Below, in pieces: positions 5,622 through 11,570 of a stretch of DNA of 11,570 nt. The DNA lies in NCBI GenBank assembly GCA_041569895.1, contig JBFFXF010000245.1, forward strand, positions 1 through 11,570, given 5' to 3'. Position 1 is the first letter of the stretch; each line of letters begins with the position of its first letter. Position numbers and translations under genes: made by a program. The notes under the pieces are model-generated. The model was given only the letters and a program-made list of their open reading frames with translations. It had not been told where the DNA came from and did not search any database. Source of the DNA: JBFFXF01 sp041569895. Its GTDB lineage: Bacteria; Planctomycetota; UBA8108; JACQVS01.

Positions 5622-8600
5622 TCATCGCACCAGCGCCTCATCCAGATTGAACACCATGCTCGCCACCACCGTGAGCGCCGCGTGCTCCGCGACGCCGAGG
5701 CGGTCGCCGCAGGGTGAATCGCCGACGGAGAGCAGGGCGGTCGCCCTCGCGGGATCCGCGCGGAAGACCTCGAGCTCCTCGACGTACGCCTCCTCGAGCA
5801 TCGCGAGGGTCTCCTCGCGGGGCGCGGTCGACGTCACCAGACGGTGCATGTGCGTGATCATCCGCCCCGGGTCTCCGTCGGTCTCGCGCGCCGCACGCTC
5901 CGCCAGCACGCGCGCCGCCTCGACGAACTGGGGATCGTTGAGCGTCACCAGCGCCTGCAGCGGCGTGTTGGTGCGCGGTCGTCGGAGCGCGCACTTCTCG
6001 CGTGACGGCACGTCGAAGATGGTCATGCTGGGCGCGGGCGCCGATCGCTTCCAGTAGGTGTACATGCTGCGCCGGTAGACCTTGGCGCCGCGGTCCTGCA
6101 CGAAGCGGACGTTGCCGCTGAGGCTGACCTCGTTCCAGAGCCCCGGCGGCTGATACGGCTTGACGCCCGGTCCGCCGATGGCGTCGACGAGGAGGCCGCT
6201 CGCCTCGAGCGCTCCGTCGCGAATGAACTCCCCCTGGAGCCGGAAGCGCGGACCGCGAGCGAGAAGCTCGTTGCGAGGATCGACGGCGGCGAGCTCGGGG
6301 GTCAGTCGCGACGTCTGCCGGTACGTGGCCGAGAGGAGCACCCGGCGCAACGCCCGCTTGGTGTCCCACGCGACCGTGCCGTCCTTGCCGATGAACTCGA
6401 CGGCGAGCCAGTCGAGGAGGTCCGGGTGCGACGGCGACGCGCCCTGCGAGCCGAAGTCCTCGATCGTCTCGACGAGCCCCCTGCCGAAGAGCATGTACCA
6501 GTAGCGATTGACCGCGACGCGCGCCGTCAGCGGATGGTCGTCGCGGACAATCCAGCGGGCGAGACCCAGCCGGTTCGGCGGCGCCCCGGTCTCGATCGGT
6601 GGCAGGAAGGCCGGCGTGCCGGGCTCGACCGGACTGTCCTTGCGCGGCGAGTCGTAGCTGCCGCGGTCGAGGATGAAGGTCATCCGCTGCTTGCCGTCGT
6701 CGCGCATGACCATCACCGTGCCGACCGGCCTGGTGATGCGCTCGATCTCCGCGTTGACGGCGTCGAGCTTGCGGCGCAGCTCGCGGTACGGCTCGTCGAT
6801 GGCGTGCAGGTAATGCGAGCGCAGCGTCTCCGATTGCTCGGGCGTCCGCTCGCTGCGCGGTGTCGCGAGGATCGGGCGGATCGGATCGGCGCCGGCGAGC
6901 GCCCCGATCTCGGCCTCGGTCAGCAGGCGGGCGTAGATGCGGACGTCGTCGACGGCGCCGCGGAATGGCTCGCCCGGGTTGCGCCGTCCTATGTGGAGCG
7001 GCCTCTCCGTGCGGATGGTGTCGCCGAGCCCGTCCTGCTCGACCTCGCACTCCTTGCGCTCCCCGTTGATCCAGACGGTGACGCCCGAGGCCTTGCTCGA
7101 TCCGTCGTAGGTGACGAAGACGTGCTGCCACGTGTCGGGAGCGAGCTCGGCCTTTGTCTTCACCTTGATCGCGTTCGAGGGCCACGTGTTGATGAGGTGG
7201 ACCTGCACTCGCCCGCCCGCGCAGTGGAGGTCCCAGCCGCGGTACGCGGCGGCGTCGTCCATGCGCGCGATCGGAGCGCCGCTCGCCTTGCCCCGCGGCT
7301 TCACCCAGGCGCCCCACGAGAACTGATCGCCGCGCTCGAAGCCCGCGACGTCGCCGCAGTCGACGAAGCCCTTCTCGCAGTCGAGGGCGCCGCCGAGCTT
7401 GCCCCCGGTCCACTTCGCCTCGCCGTGAAGCTTCACGGTGCGACCGTCGCCCGCAGCGTCCCGGGTCTCCTGGCCCTCGCTCTCGTCGAGCGGGAAGTGC
7501 GCGAGCGCGCCGCCGGGCGTGGGATCCGTGCTCCCGACGTTCGCCTCGGCCTCCGCGAGCCAGGCCTCGAACGCGGGTGTGGCCTCCTCGGCGCGGAGCG
7601 CGAGGTGCGACTCGAGCTGCGGCACGCGCTCGCGAAGCCGCTCGGCGCGCTCGAGCCCGAGGCGGTTCGGGACGTTGACGACCGGCGACTGGTTGCCGTT
7701 GCGCGTCTGCATTCCGGGATCGGACGCCTGATTGAAATACGCGAAGAAGCGGTAGTACTCCTCCTGCGAGATCGGATCGTACTTGTGGTCGTGACACTGA
7801 CCGCACTCCATCGTCAGGCCCATCCACACCATCGACGTCGTCTTGACGCGATCGACGGCGTACTCGACGCGGAACTCCTCGGCGATCGCGCCGCCCTCGT
7901 CGGTGGTGGCGTTGTTGCGGTTGAACCCGGTGGCGATCAGCTGATCGACCGTCGGCTCGGGAAGCAGGTCCCCGGCGAGTTGCTCGACGGTGAACGCGTC
8001 GAACGGCTTACCCGCGTTGTACGAGGCGATCACCCAGTCGCGCCACGGCCACATGTCGCGGGGCCCGTCCGCGTGGAAGACGCTCGTGTCGCCGTACCGC
8101 GCCGCGTCCATCCAGGCGACGGCCATGCGCTCGCCGTGACGCGGCGAAGCGAGCAGACGGTCGACGACACGCTCGAACGCGTCGGGGCGCTCGTCCGCCA
8201 CGAACTGATCGATCTCGTCGAGCGTCGGGGGCAAGCCCGTGAGGTCGTACGTCACGCGCCGCAGCAGCCGCGCGCGGTCCGCCTCGTGCGATGGACGCAG
8301 TCCCTCCTGCTCCAGCCGCGCCAGGACGAAACGGTCGATGGCGTCGCGGCACCAGTCGGGATCGCCGACGTCGGGCAGCGGGGGCCGCCGCGGCGGGTTG
8401 AACGCCCAGTGACCCTCCCACTTCGCGCCCTCCTCGATCCAGCGGCCGATGAGCTCGATCTCGTCGCGCTTCAGCTCGCGGTGCGAGTCCGGCGGCGGCA
8501 TGCGCTCGGCCTCGTCGCTCGACGTGATCCGCAGCCACGCTTCGCTCTCGCCGGGTCTCCCGGCGACGAAGACACGGCGCACGCCGGCCTCGGTGTCGAG

Positions 8601-8828
8601 ACGGAGCTTCGCCTTGCGCTCCTTCCCGTCGGGACCGTGGCACTGGAAGCAGTTGGTCGCGAGGAGCGGACGGATATCGCGATTGAAGCGCAACGGCGCC
8701 TCGCGCCTCGCGGGCGCGCCCGTCGCCAGGAAGGACCAGGCCGCGGCGAGAGTGATCACCGCGACGGTCACCGGCAGCGTCAGGGGCCGGGATCCCGGCC
8801 GCATCTTCGATCGTGTCGACGTTTCCAT
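5622..8828 (-). CDS. PSD1-type secreted protein: cytochrome c, DUF1549, LamG-like and DUF1553 domains
   Basis: Biochemical role unknown; these large proteins are a Planctomycetota hallmark and are thought to act at or beyond the inner membrane with their DUF1501 partner. The 1,068-residue protein has a basic start and hydrophobic signal (about 14-37, then ATGAPA). A planctomycete cytochrome c domain follows at about 47-137 with CFQCH (60-64), MPPPD near 110 as possible axial Met, then DUF1549 at about 160-370, which includes a second CxxCH (CGQCH, 342-346). A LamG/concanavalin-like domain is inserted at about 440-637 (FSWGAWVKP, WQHVFVTYDG, VDDVRIYARLLTEAEI), and DUF1553 fills about 745-1010 (LARWIVRDDHPLTARVAVNR, SHPDLLDWLA). 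Start is uncertain: ATG 8828 is used; GTG 8852 or ATG 8804 are possible and no strong ribosome site decides. It precedes the DUF1501 gene in the same direction. Confidence 0.94.
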   Translation of the reverse strand: METSTRSKMRPGSRPLTLPVTVAVITLAAAWSFLATGAPARREAPLRFNRDIRPLLATNCFQCHGPDGKERKAKLRLDTEAGVRRVFVAGRPGESEAWLRITSSDEAERMPPPDSHRELKRDEIELIGRWIEEGAKWEGHWAFNPPRRPPLPDVGDPDWCRDAIDRFVLARLEQEGLRPSHEADRARLLRRVTYDLTGLPPTLDEIDQFVADERPDAFERVVDRLLASPRHGERMAVAWMDAARYGDTSVFHADGPRDMWPWRDWVIASYNAGKPFDAFTVEQLAGDLLPEPTVDQLIATGFNRNNATTDEGGAIAEEFRVEYAVDRVKTTSMVWMGLTMECGQCHDHKYDPISQEEYYRFFAYFNQASDPGMQTRNGNQSPVVNVPNRLGLERAERLRERVPQLESHLALRAEEATPAFEAWLAEAEANVGSTDPTPGGALAHFPLDESEGQETRDAAGDGRTVKLHGEAKWTGGKLGGALDCEKGFVDCGDVAGFERGDQFSWGAWVKPRGKASGAPIARMDDAAAYRGWDLHCAGGRVQVHLINTWPSNAIKVKTKAELAPDTWQHVFVTYDGSSKASGVTVWINGERKECEVEQDGLGDTIRTERPLHIGRRNPGEPFRGAVDDVRIYARLLTEAEIGALAGADPIRPILATPRSERTPEQSETLRSHYLHAIDEPYRELRRKLDAVNAEIERITRPVGTVMVMRDDGKQRMTFILDRGSYDSPRKDSPVEPGTPAFLPPIETGAPPNRLGLARWIVRDDHPLTARVAVNRYWYMLFGRGLVETIEDFGSQGASPSHPDLLDWLAVEFIGKDGTVAWDTKRALRRVLLSATYRQTSRLTPELAAVDPRNELLARGPRFRLQGEFIRDGALEASGLLVDAIGGPGVKPYQPPGLWNEVSLSGNVRFVQDRGAKVYRRSMYTYWKRSAPAPSMTIFDVPSREKCALRRPRTNTPLQALVTLNDPQFVEAARVLAERAARETDGDPGRMITHMHRLVTSTAPREETLAMLEEAYVEELEVFRADPARATALLSVGDSPCGDRLGVAEHAALTVVASMVFNLDEALVR

Positions 8829-8956
8829 GGGCGCCCAAGGTAACCGTGACACGGCCGGGCTTCAACACCGGGTTTCGAGGCAGAGGCGGAGGCGGAGGAC
8901 CGAGTCCGATGCCGATGTTCGAGCCGGAGGCGTTGTTTCGAGGACGGTTTCCCCCC

Positions 8957-8992
8957 AATCTGCGTAATCTGCGCAATCTGCGTAATCTGCGT
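8957..8992. repeat. Four tandem copies of the 9-mer AATCTGCGT
   Basis: Four head-to-tail units, AATCTGCGT with one T-to-C change in the second copy. On the minus strand they read GCAGATTACG-like repeats, a kind of low-complexity intergenic sequence I recall from several environmental phyla, which needs a search to confirm. Unit length is a multiple of three, so any frame through it stays open and yields spurious Asn-Leu-Arg or Tyr-Ala-Asp repeat ORFs. Confidence 0.85.
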
Positions 8993-9006
8993 TCCCGTCC
9001 TCACGC

Positions 9007-9026
9007 GCGCTGCGCTGGGGCAGCGC
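9007..9026. other. Short perfect hairpin in the intergenic region
   Basis: GCGCTGC (9007-9013) pairs perfectly with GCAGCGC (9020-9026) around a 6-base loop. No T-run follows on either strand, so it is not a classical terminator; it lies between the divergent PSD1-type and dockerin genes next to the 9-mer array. Confidence 0.4.
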
Positions 9027-9058
9027 TGTGCCTCCGTGGTTCAAGTCGTAACCAACTC

Positions 9059-9244
9059 TCACTTCTCGACGGCGTCCTCGAGATCGACAGAGCTTGCCAG
9101 GGCGCGACCAGACTCGTTTCCTGCTTTCCTCTTCTTCCTGCCTTCCTCATAGATCCGTCGCAGAGTCTCGCCCGCGAAGTCGAGCAGCCTCTGGGGCACG
9201 GGGCCGGGCACGGGAACGGAGACTCGGCTTGTGACCGCGCTCAC
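9059..9244 (-). other. Second copy of the LLDxxGxTL module, with a 61-codon ORF
   Basis: On the minus strand an ATG at 9244 opens a 61-residue frame: a VPVPGPVP segment encoded by GGGNAC-type hexamers (complement of 9194-9217), then QRLLDFAGETLRR (about 18-30), a Lys/Arg/Glu-rich stretch and an acidic end. The core aligns with LLDITGQTL and its charged tail in the 40-codon ORF at 3849-3971. It may be a real small protein, a decayed gene or a non-coding repeat that happens to be open; its start overlaps the predicted promoter of the dockerin gene on the other strand, and third-position GC looks lower than in the clear genes. Confidence 0.3.
9194..9217 (+). repeat. GGGNAC-type hexamers upstream of the dockerin gene
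   Basis: Four units, GGGCAC, GGGGCC, GGGCAC, GGGAAC, following the conserved module at 9170-9189. It ends 11 bases before the predicted -35 box of the dockerin gene, so it could be a regulatory or structural element as well as a repeat remnant. Confidence 0.7.
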
Positions 9245-9257
9245 CGCCCAGTAGACT
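9229..9257 (+). promoter_or_regulatory. Predicted promoter of the dockerin-repeat gene
   Basis: TTGTGA (9229-9234) and TAGACT (9252-9257) with a 17-base spacer, each four of six to consensus. The transcript would begin near 9264, giving a leader of about 25 bases with GGGAGG (9279-9284) before the ATG at 9289. Confidence 0.45.
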
Positions 9258-9288
9258 TGTCCTCGTGGGTTCGCTCCCGGGAGGTGCT

Positions 9289-10431
9289 ATGCGTCGCGCG
9301 TCGTGCTTTGTCGTGCTTCTGACGTCGCTCGTTGTGGTCGCTCCCCCGGTCGAGGCGCAGGCGCCGTTTCTGTCGTGGGACTTCGCCGACGGCGGTCTCG
9401 ACGACTTCTTCAATCCGATCGCGGTCAACTTCTCCGCCTGCAGCGCCACGTTTCCGGCGATTCCGTCCGGCACCGCCGAGGTCGTCGACGGCGAGGTGCT
9501 GCTCACCAACAGCTCGCTCTTCGGGATCAACCTGCTGCTCCTGCGTCCCGACGTCGCCGCGGCGAGCTTCCCGGAGAGCCGCGATTTTCGCGCGCGGCTG
9601 CGGGTGAAGTTCGAGACCGCCTCGCAGCTCGGCGTCTCGGTGAAGACGCGGATCGGGTTCGAGGAGGATCTCCTGCAGGTGGTCTCCGATTTCGAGCGTA
9701 CCTACACGGTGTCGGTCTTCCCGGAGCTCGCCAGCGAGTCGTTTCCCGCCGGGGCGATCAGCGTCGTCGAGTTCACCTCGTGCCACGGGCCCGTCGAGCA
9801 CCCGGAGTGGCCCGGCGCGGAGGAGCGGGGCTTCGTGCTCATGGAGTCGCCCGTGCCGATCCTGCGCGAGGAGTGGTACTGGGTCGAGGTCGACGCGTCC
9901 GGCGACGAGGACGGTGGGCCGGTCACCATCGCCGTCAAGGTCTGGCCGCAGGACGACGAACCTCCGGCGGAGCCGATCGTCACCGTCGTCGATCCGGACG
10001 GTCTTCCGCTCGACGAGGAGACCCGCGCGCCGGAGATGGAGGCGCAGTTCGGGGTCTCCGTGTCGCTCGATTACCCCGACCCGCGCGACGCGAACCGCGA
10101 GCCGAACGGGACGCTCCGCGTCGACGACATCACGCTCACCTCGCCCGGCGGCGTCGGGCCGAGCTTCCGCCGGGGTGACTCCGACGTCGACGGCGCCATC
10201 GCCATCAACGACGCGGTCTTCGTCCTCAACTACCTCTTTCTCGGCGGCGGGGCGCCCGCGTGTCCCGATGCCGCGGACGGCAACGGCAACAACTCACTCG
10301 ACCTCACCGACGCCGTGTTCATCCTGAACTACCTCTTCCTCGGCGGCGGCGCGCCACCGGCGCCCGGCGTCGAGTGCGGCACCGATCCCGACGAGGACAC
10401 GCTGGACGAGTGTTCCTACGACCGCTGCTGA
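9289..10431 (+). CDS. Secreted protein with beta-sandwich-like region and C-terminal dockerin-like repeat pair
   Basis: No catalytic function is recognised. The 380-residue product starts with a Sec-type signal (MRRASCFVVLLTSLVVV, cleavage probably after VEAQA near residue 25). Residues about 28-285 look like a concanavalin/LamG-type beta sandwich, with an FRARLRVKFE strand, WYWVEVDASG, and a closing LRVDDITL typical of such domains. The C terminus (295-356) carries two dockerin/EF-hand-like calcium loops, Asp297/299/301/308 and Asp330/Asn332/Asn334/Asp341, each followed by a near-identical NYLFLGGGAP helix segment; four Cys (325, 363, 375, 380) end the chain. Start ATG 9289 follows GGGAGG by four bases; an in-frame start 24 bases earlier lies at the predicted transcription start. 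Repeats of this kind in Planctomycetota probably serve cell-surface attachment or assembly, not classical cellulosomes. Single-gene transcription unit. Confidence 0.9.
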   Translation: MRRASCFVVLLTSLVVVAPPVEAQAPFLSWDFADGGLDDFFNPIAVNFSACSATFPAIPSGTAEVVDGEVLLTNSSLFGINLLLLRPDVAAASFPESRDFRARLRVKFETASQLGVSVKTRIGFEEDLLQVVSDFERTYTVSVFPELASESFPAGAISVVEFTSCHGPVEHPEWPGAEERGFVLMESPVPILREEWYWVEVDASGDEDGGPVTIAVKVWPQDDEPPAEPIVTVVDPDGLPLDEETRAPEMEAQFGVSVSLDYPDPRDANREPNGTLRVDDITLTSPGGVGPSFRRGDSDVDGAIAINDAVFVLNYLFLGGGAPACPDAADGNGNNSLDLTDAVFILNYLFLGGGAPPAPGVECGTDPDEDTLDECSYDRC

Positions 10432-10441
10432 GCGAAGTCCC

Positions 10442-10619
10442 TCGGAGTCGGAATCGGTCATCGGAATCGGTCATCGGTCATCGGTGTCGGTGTCGATCAT
10501 CGGAATCGGTATCGGAGTCGGTGTTGGTGTCGGTATCGGACTCCGCAAGCAGAGCCTTCGAGGACGGGTACGGGTACGGGTACGGGCACGGGAACGGGTA
10601 CGGGAACGGGCACGGGAAC
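10442..10619 (+). repeat. Composite intergenic repeat: TCGGNN array, linker, GGGNAC array
   Basis: The gap between the convergent dockerin and helicase genes is almost entirely repeat. Sixteen TCGGNN-type units (10442-10541) include occasional 7-base TCGGTCA variants. A linker ending in AGAGCCTTCGAGGAC (10551-10565) follows, then nine perfect-length hexamers (10566-10619) of GGGTAC, GGGCAC and GGGAAC. The layout mirrors the inverted copy at 3738-3845. The array ends 13 bases from the helicase stop. Confidence 0.85.
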
Positions 10620-10632
10620 CGCCGCCGTGGGG

Positions 10633-11570
10633 TCAGTACTCCCACGCGCTGCGGTGCTCGCCGTGTTGCTGGCAGTACTCGACGAGCCGCTTCAGGAAGG
10701 GGTGGCGGGAGACCGTCGCGCTGTCGCCGATGATGGCGGCGTGTCGCCTCGCGCGAGTCACGGCGACGTTGGTGCGCCGGTCGTCGGCGAGGAAGCCGAC
10801 CTCGCCGACGTCGTTCGATCGCACCAGCGAGATGACCACCGCCTCCTTCTCGCGTCCCTGGAAGCCGTCGACGCTGTCGATCTCGAGCTCCGGGTGGCGA
10901 TCGCCGAGGCGGTGCCGGATGAGGTCGACCTGCGCGTTGTAGGGAGTGATCACCGCGATCTCCGCCGGTCGCACGCCGGCCTCGACGAGCGCCTCGACGT
11001 GCGTCGCCACGAGGTCCGCCTCGCCCTCGTTCGCCCGCGAGTCGCCGTGCTCCTCGCGCGTCTCCTCGAAGCCGCGCCCGGCGGTGTCGATGAGGAGCAG
11101 CGGGATCGATGTCTCCGCGGTGTCGGCGACGTGCGGCAGGTCGCGCAGGAGATGACGGCGAACCGAGGCGTGCGCCTCGAGCCGGCCGTCGTAGAGCTCG
11201 GCCGACGACCAGCCCATGATCGTCTCGTGCATGCGATACTGCACCGTGAGCATGCGCGTGAAGCCCTCGCCGAGCTGCTCGTGCAGGCGATCGAAGAGCG
11301 TCACGCCGAGCCCGTCGCGTTCCGCTTCGCGCGACAGGATCGTCGGCGGCAGTTGCCGGTGGTCGCCCGCGAGGACGACGCGCGCCGCCCGCAGGATGGG
11401 GATCCAGCAGGCCACCTCCAGCGCCTGCGCCGCCTCGTCGATGACGGCGAGGTCGAACTCCATTCCCTCGAGCGCGTCTCCCGCGACGCCGACCGTCGTC
11501 GCCAGGATCACGTCCGCGCCGTCGAGGACGTTCCGCAGGGTCGTGCGCTCGAGGGAGCGCAGCTCGTCGC
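10633..11570 (-). CDS. IGHMBP2/Upf1-like superfamily 1 helicase (C-terminal part, start outside window)
   Basis: ATP-dependent DNA/RNA helicase of the Upf1-like SF1 group. About 312 residues are visible; the frame stays open to the window edge with no start, so the N terminus and Walker A lie beyond it. Motifs in order: VILATTVG (about 20-27), motif II VIDEAAQ (about 42-48), motif III LAGDHRQLPPT, VQYRMHETI, VITPYNAQ, SVDGFQGREKEAVVISLVRS and motif VI NVAVTRARRHAAIIGD. The chain ends YCQQHGEHRSAWEY, resembling ends of bacterial IGHMBP2-type helicases. RecD-like or DNA2-like relatives share motifs, but the DEAAQ and GDHRQLPPT pairing fits Upf1-like proteins best. It converges on the dockerin gene and shows no functional link with the other genes. 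Confidence 0.93.
   Translation of the reverse strand, partial: DELRSLERTTLRNVLDGADVILATTVGVAGDALEGMEFDLAVIDEAAQALEVACWIPILRAARVVLAGDHRQLPPTILSREAERDGLGVTLFDRLHEQLGEGFTRMLTVQYRMHETIMGWSSAELYDGRLEAHASVRRHLLRDLPHVADTAETSIPLLLIDTAGRGFEETREEHGDSRANEGEADLVATHVEALVEAGVRPAEIAVITPYNAQVDLIRHRLGDRHPELEIDSVDGFQGREKEAVVISLVRSNDVGEVGFLADDRRTNVAVTRARRHAAIIGDSATVSRHPFLKRLVEYCQQHGEHRSAWEY

Larger units (their letters stand above)
8829..9058. other. Gap upstream of the PSD1-type gene: no gene seen, low-complexity tracts
   Basis: No credible coding frame on either strand. The left part (8878-8920) has GAGGCG-type hexamers running into a short CCGANN-like stretch, and TTTCGAGGACGG at 8936-8947 resembles the CTTCGAGGACGGG linker at 10557-10568. 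The 9-base array and a small hairpin follow and are listed separately. A very weak minus-strand promoter, TTGAAG and TACCTT 17 bases apart (about 8865-8837), may serve the PSD1-type gene; it would favour a start at 8828 or downstream. Confidence 0.5.

Noticed and set aside
5622..5625. ATGA overlap coupling the PSD1-type and DUF1501 genes
   Set aside because: The overlap exists, but the downstream frame there is repeat-encoded and lacks a ribosome site; the AGGAG-preceded ATG at 5484 with a Tat signal is the better start.
6426..8843. 805-codon plus-strand ORF opposite the PSD1-type gene
   Set aside because: Antisense shadow in GC-rich DNA; no recognisable domain, while the minus strand carries four clear domains.
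9289..10431. Cellulosome component
   Set aside because: Dockerin-like repeats alone do not imply a cellulosome; no cohesin, scaffoldin or glycoside hydrolase is present.
10442..10619. CRISPR-like array
   Set aside because: Units are 6-7 bases and contiguous, with no spacers and no cas genes; this is a tandem low-complexity repeat.

Overview
The window is GC-rich bacterial DNA, very probably from a member of the Planctomycetota. Three things point there: an adjacent pair made of a cytochrome-c/DUF1549/DUF1553 (PSD1-type) secreted protein and a Tat-exported DUF1501 protein, a secreted protein ending in a duplicated dockerin-like repeat of the 'NYLFLGGGAP' kind, and the gene style overall. This is inference from family knowledge; no marker gene such as rRNA is present.

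Bases 1-3725 form a divergent phenylalanine/tyrosine catabolism locus. Leftward run an Lrp/AsnC-type regulator and, overlapping it by ATGA, an aromatic amino acid hydroxylase (phhA) cut by the window edge. Rightward run hpd (4-hydroxyphenylpyruvate dioxygenase) and hmgA (homogentisate 1,2-dioxygenase). Together they cover Phe to Tyr, then 4-hydroxyphenylpyruvate to homogentisate to maleylacetoacetate. The aminotransferase and the last two steps are not in the window. The 209-base divergent control region is an AT-rich island holding a good promoter for the regulator with an inverted repeat exactly in its spacer, an extended -10 promoter for hpd, and a short leader ORF that ends on the hpd start codon.

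Bases 4012-8828 (minus strand) hold the PSD1-type protein with a LamG-like insert, followed by the DUF1501 protein; both are predicted to be exported. Bases 9289-10431 (plus strand) encode a secreted beta-sandwich protein with a C-terminal dockerin-like repeat pair. Bases 10633-11570 (minus strand) are the C-terminal part of an IGHMBP2/Upf1-like SF1 helicase whose start lies beyond the window.

The most unusual content is between the genes. The gaps carry degenerate 6-base tandem arrays (GGGNAC, GAGGAC and TCGGNN types), a 9-base array (AATCTGCGT), and longer conserved linkers shared between distant gaps, sometimes inverted. In four of the five genes whose 3' end is visible with downstream sequence, a sense-strand GTNCYC array starts 9-24 bases after the stop codon. 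Three of the tracts meet the simple four-run pattern for G-quadruplex formation. A second shared module can be read as a short peptide with an LLDxxGxTL core at two places.
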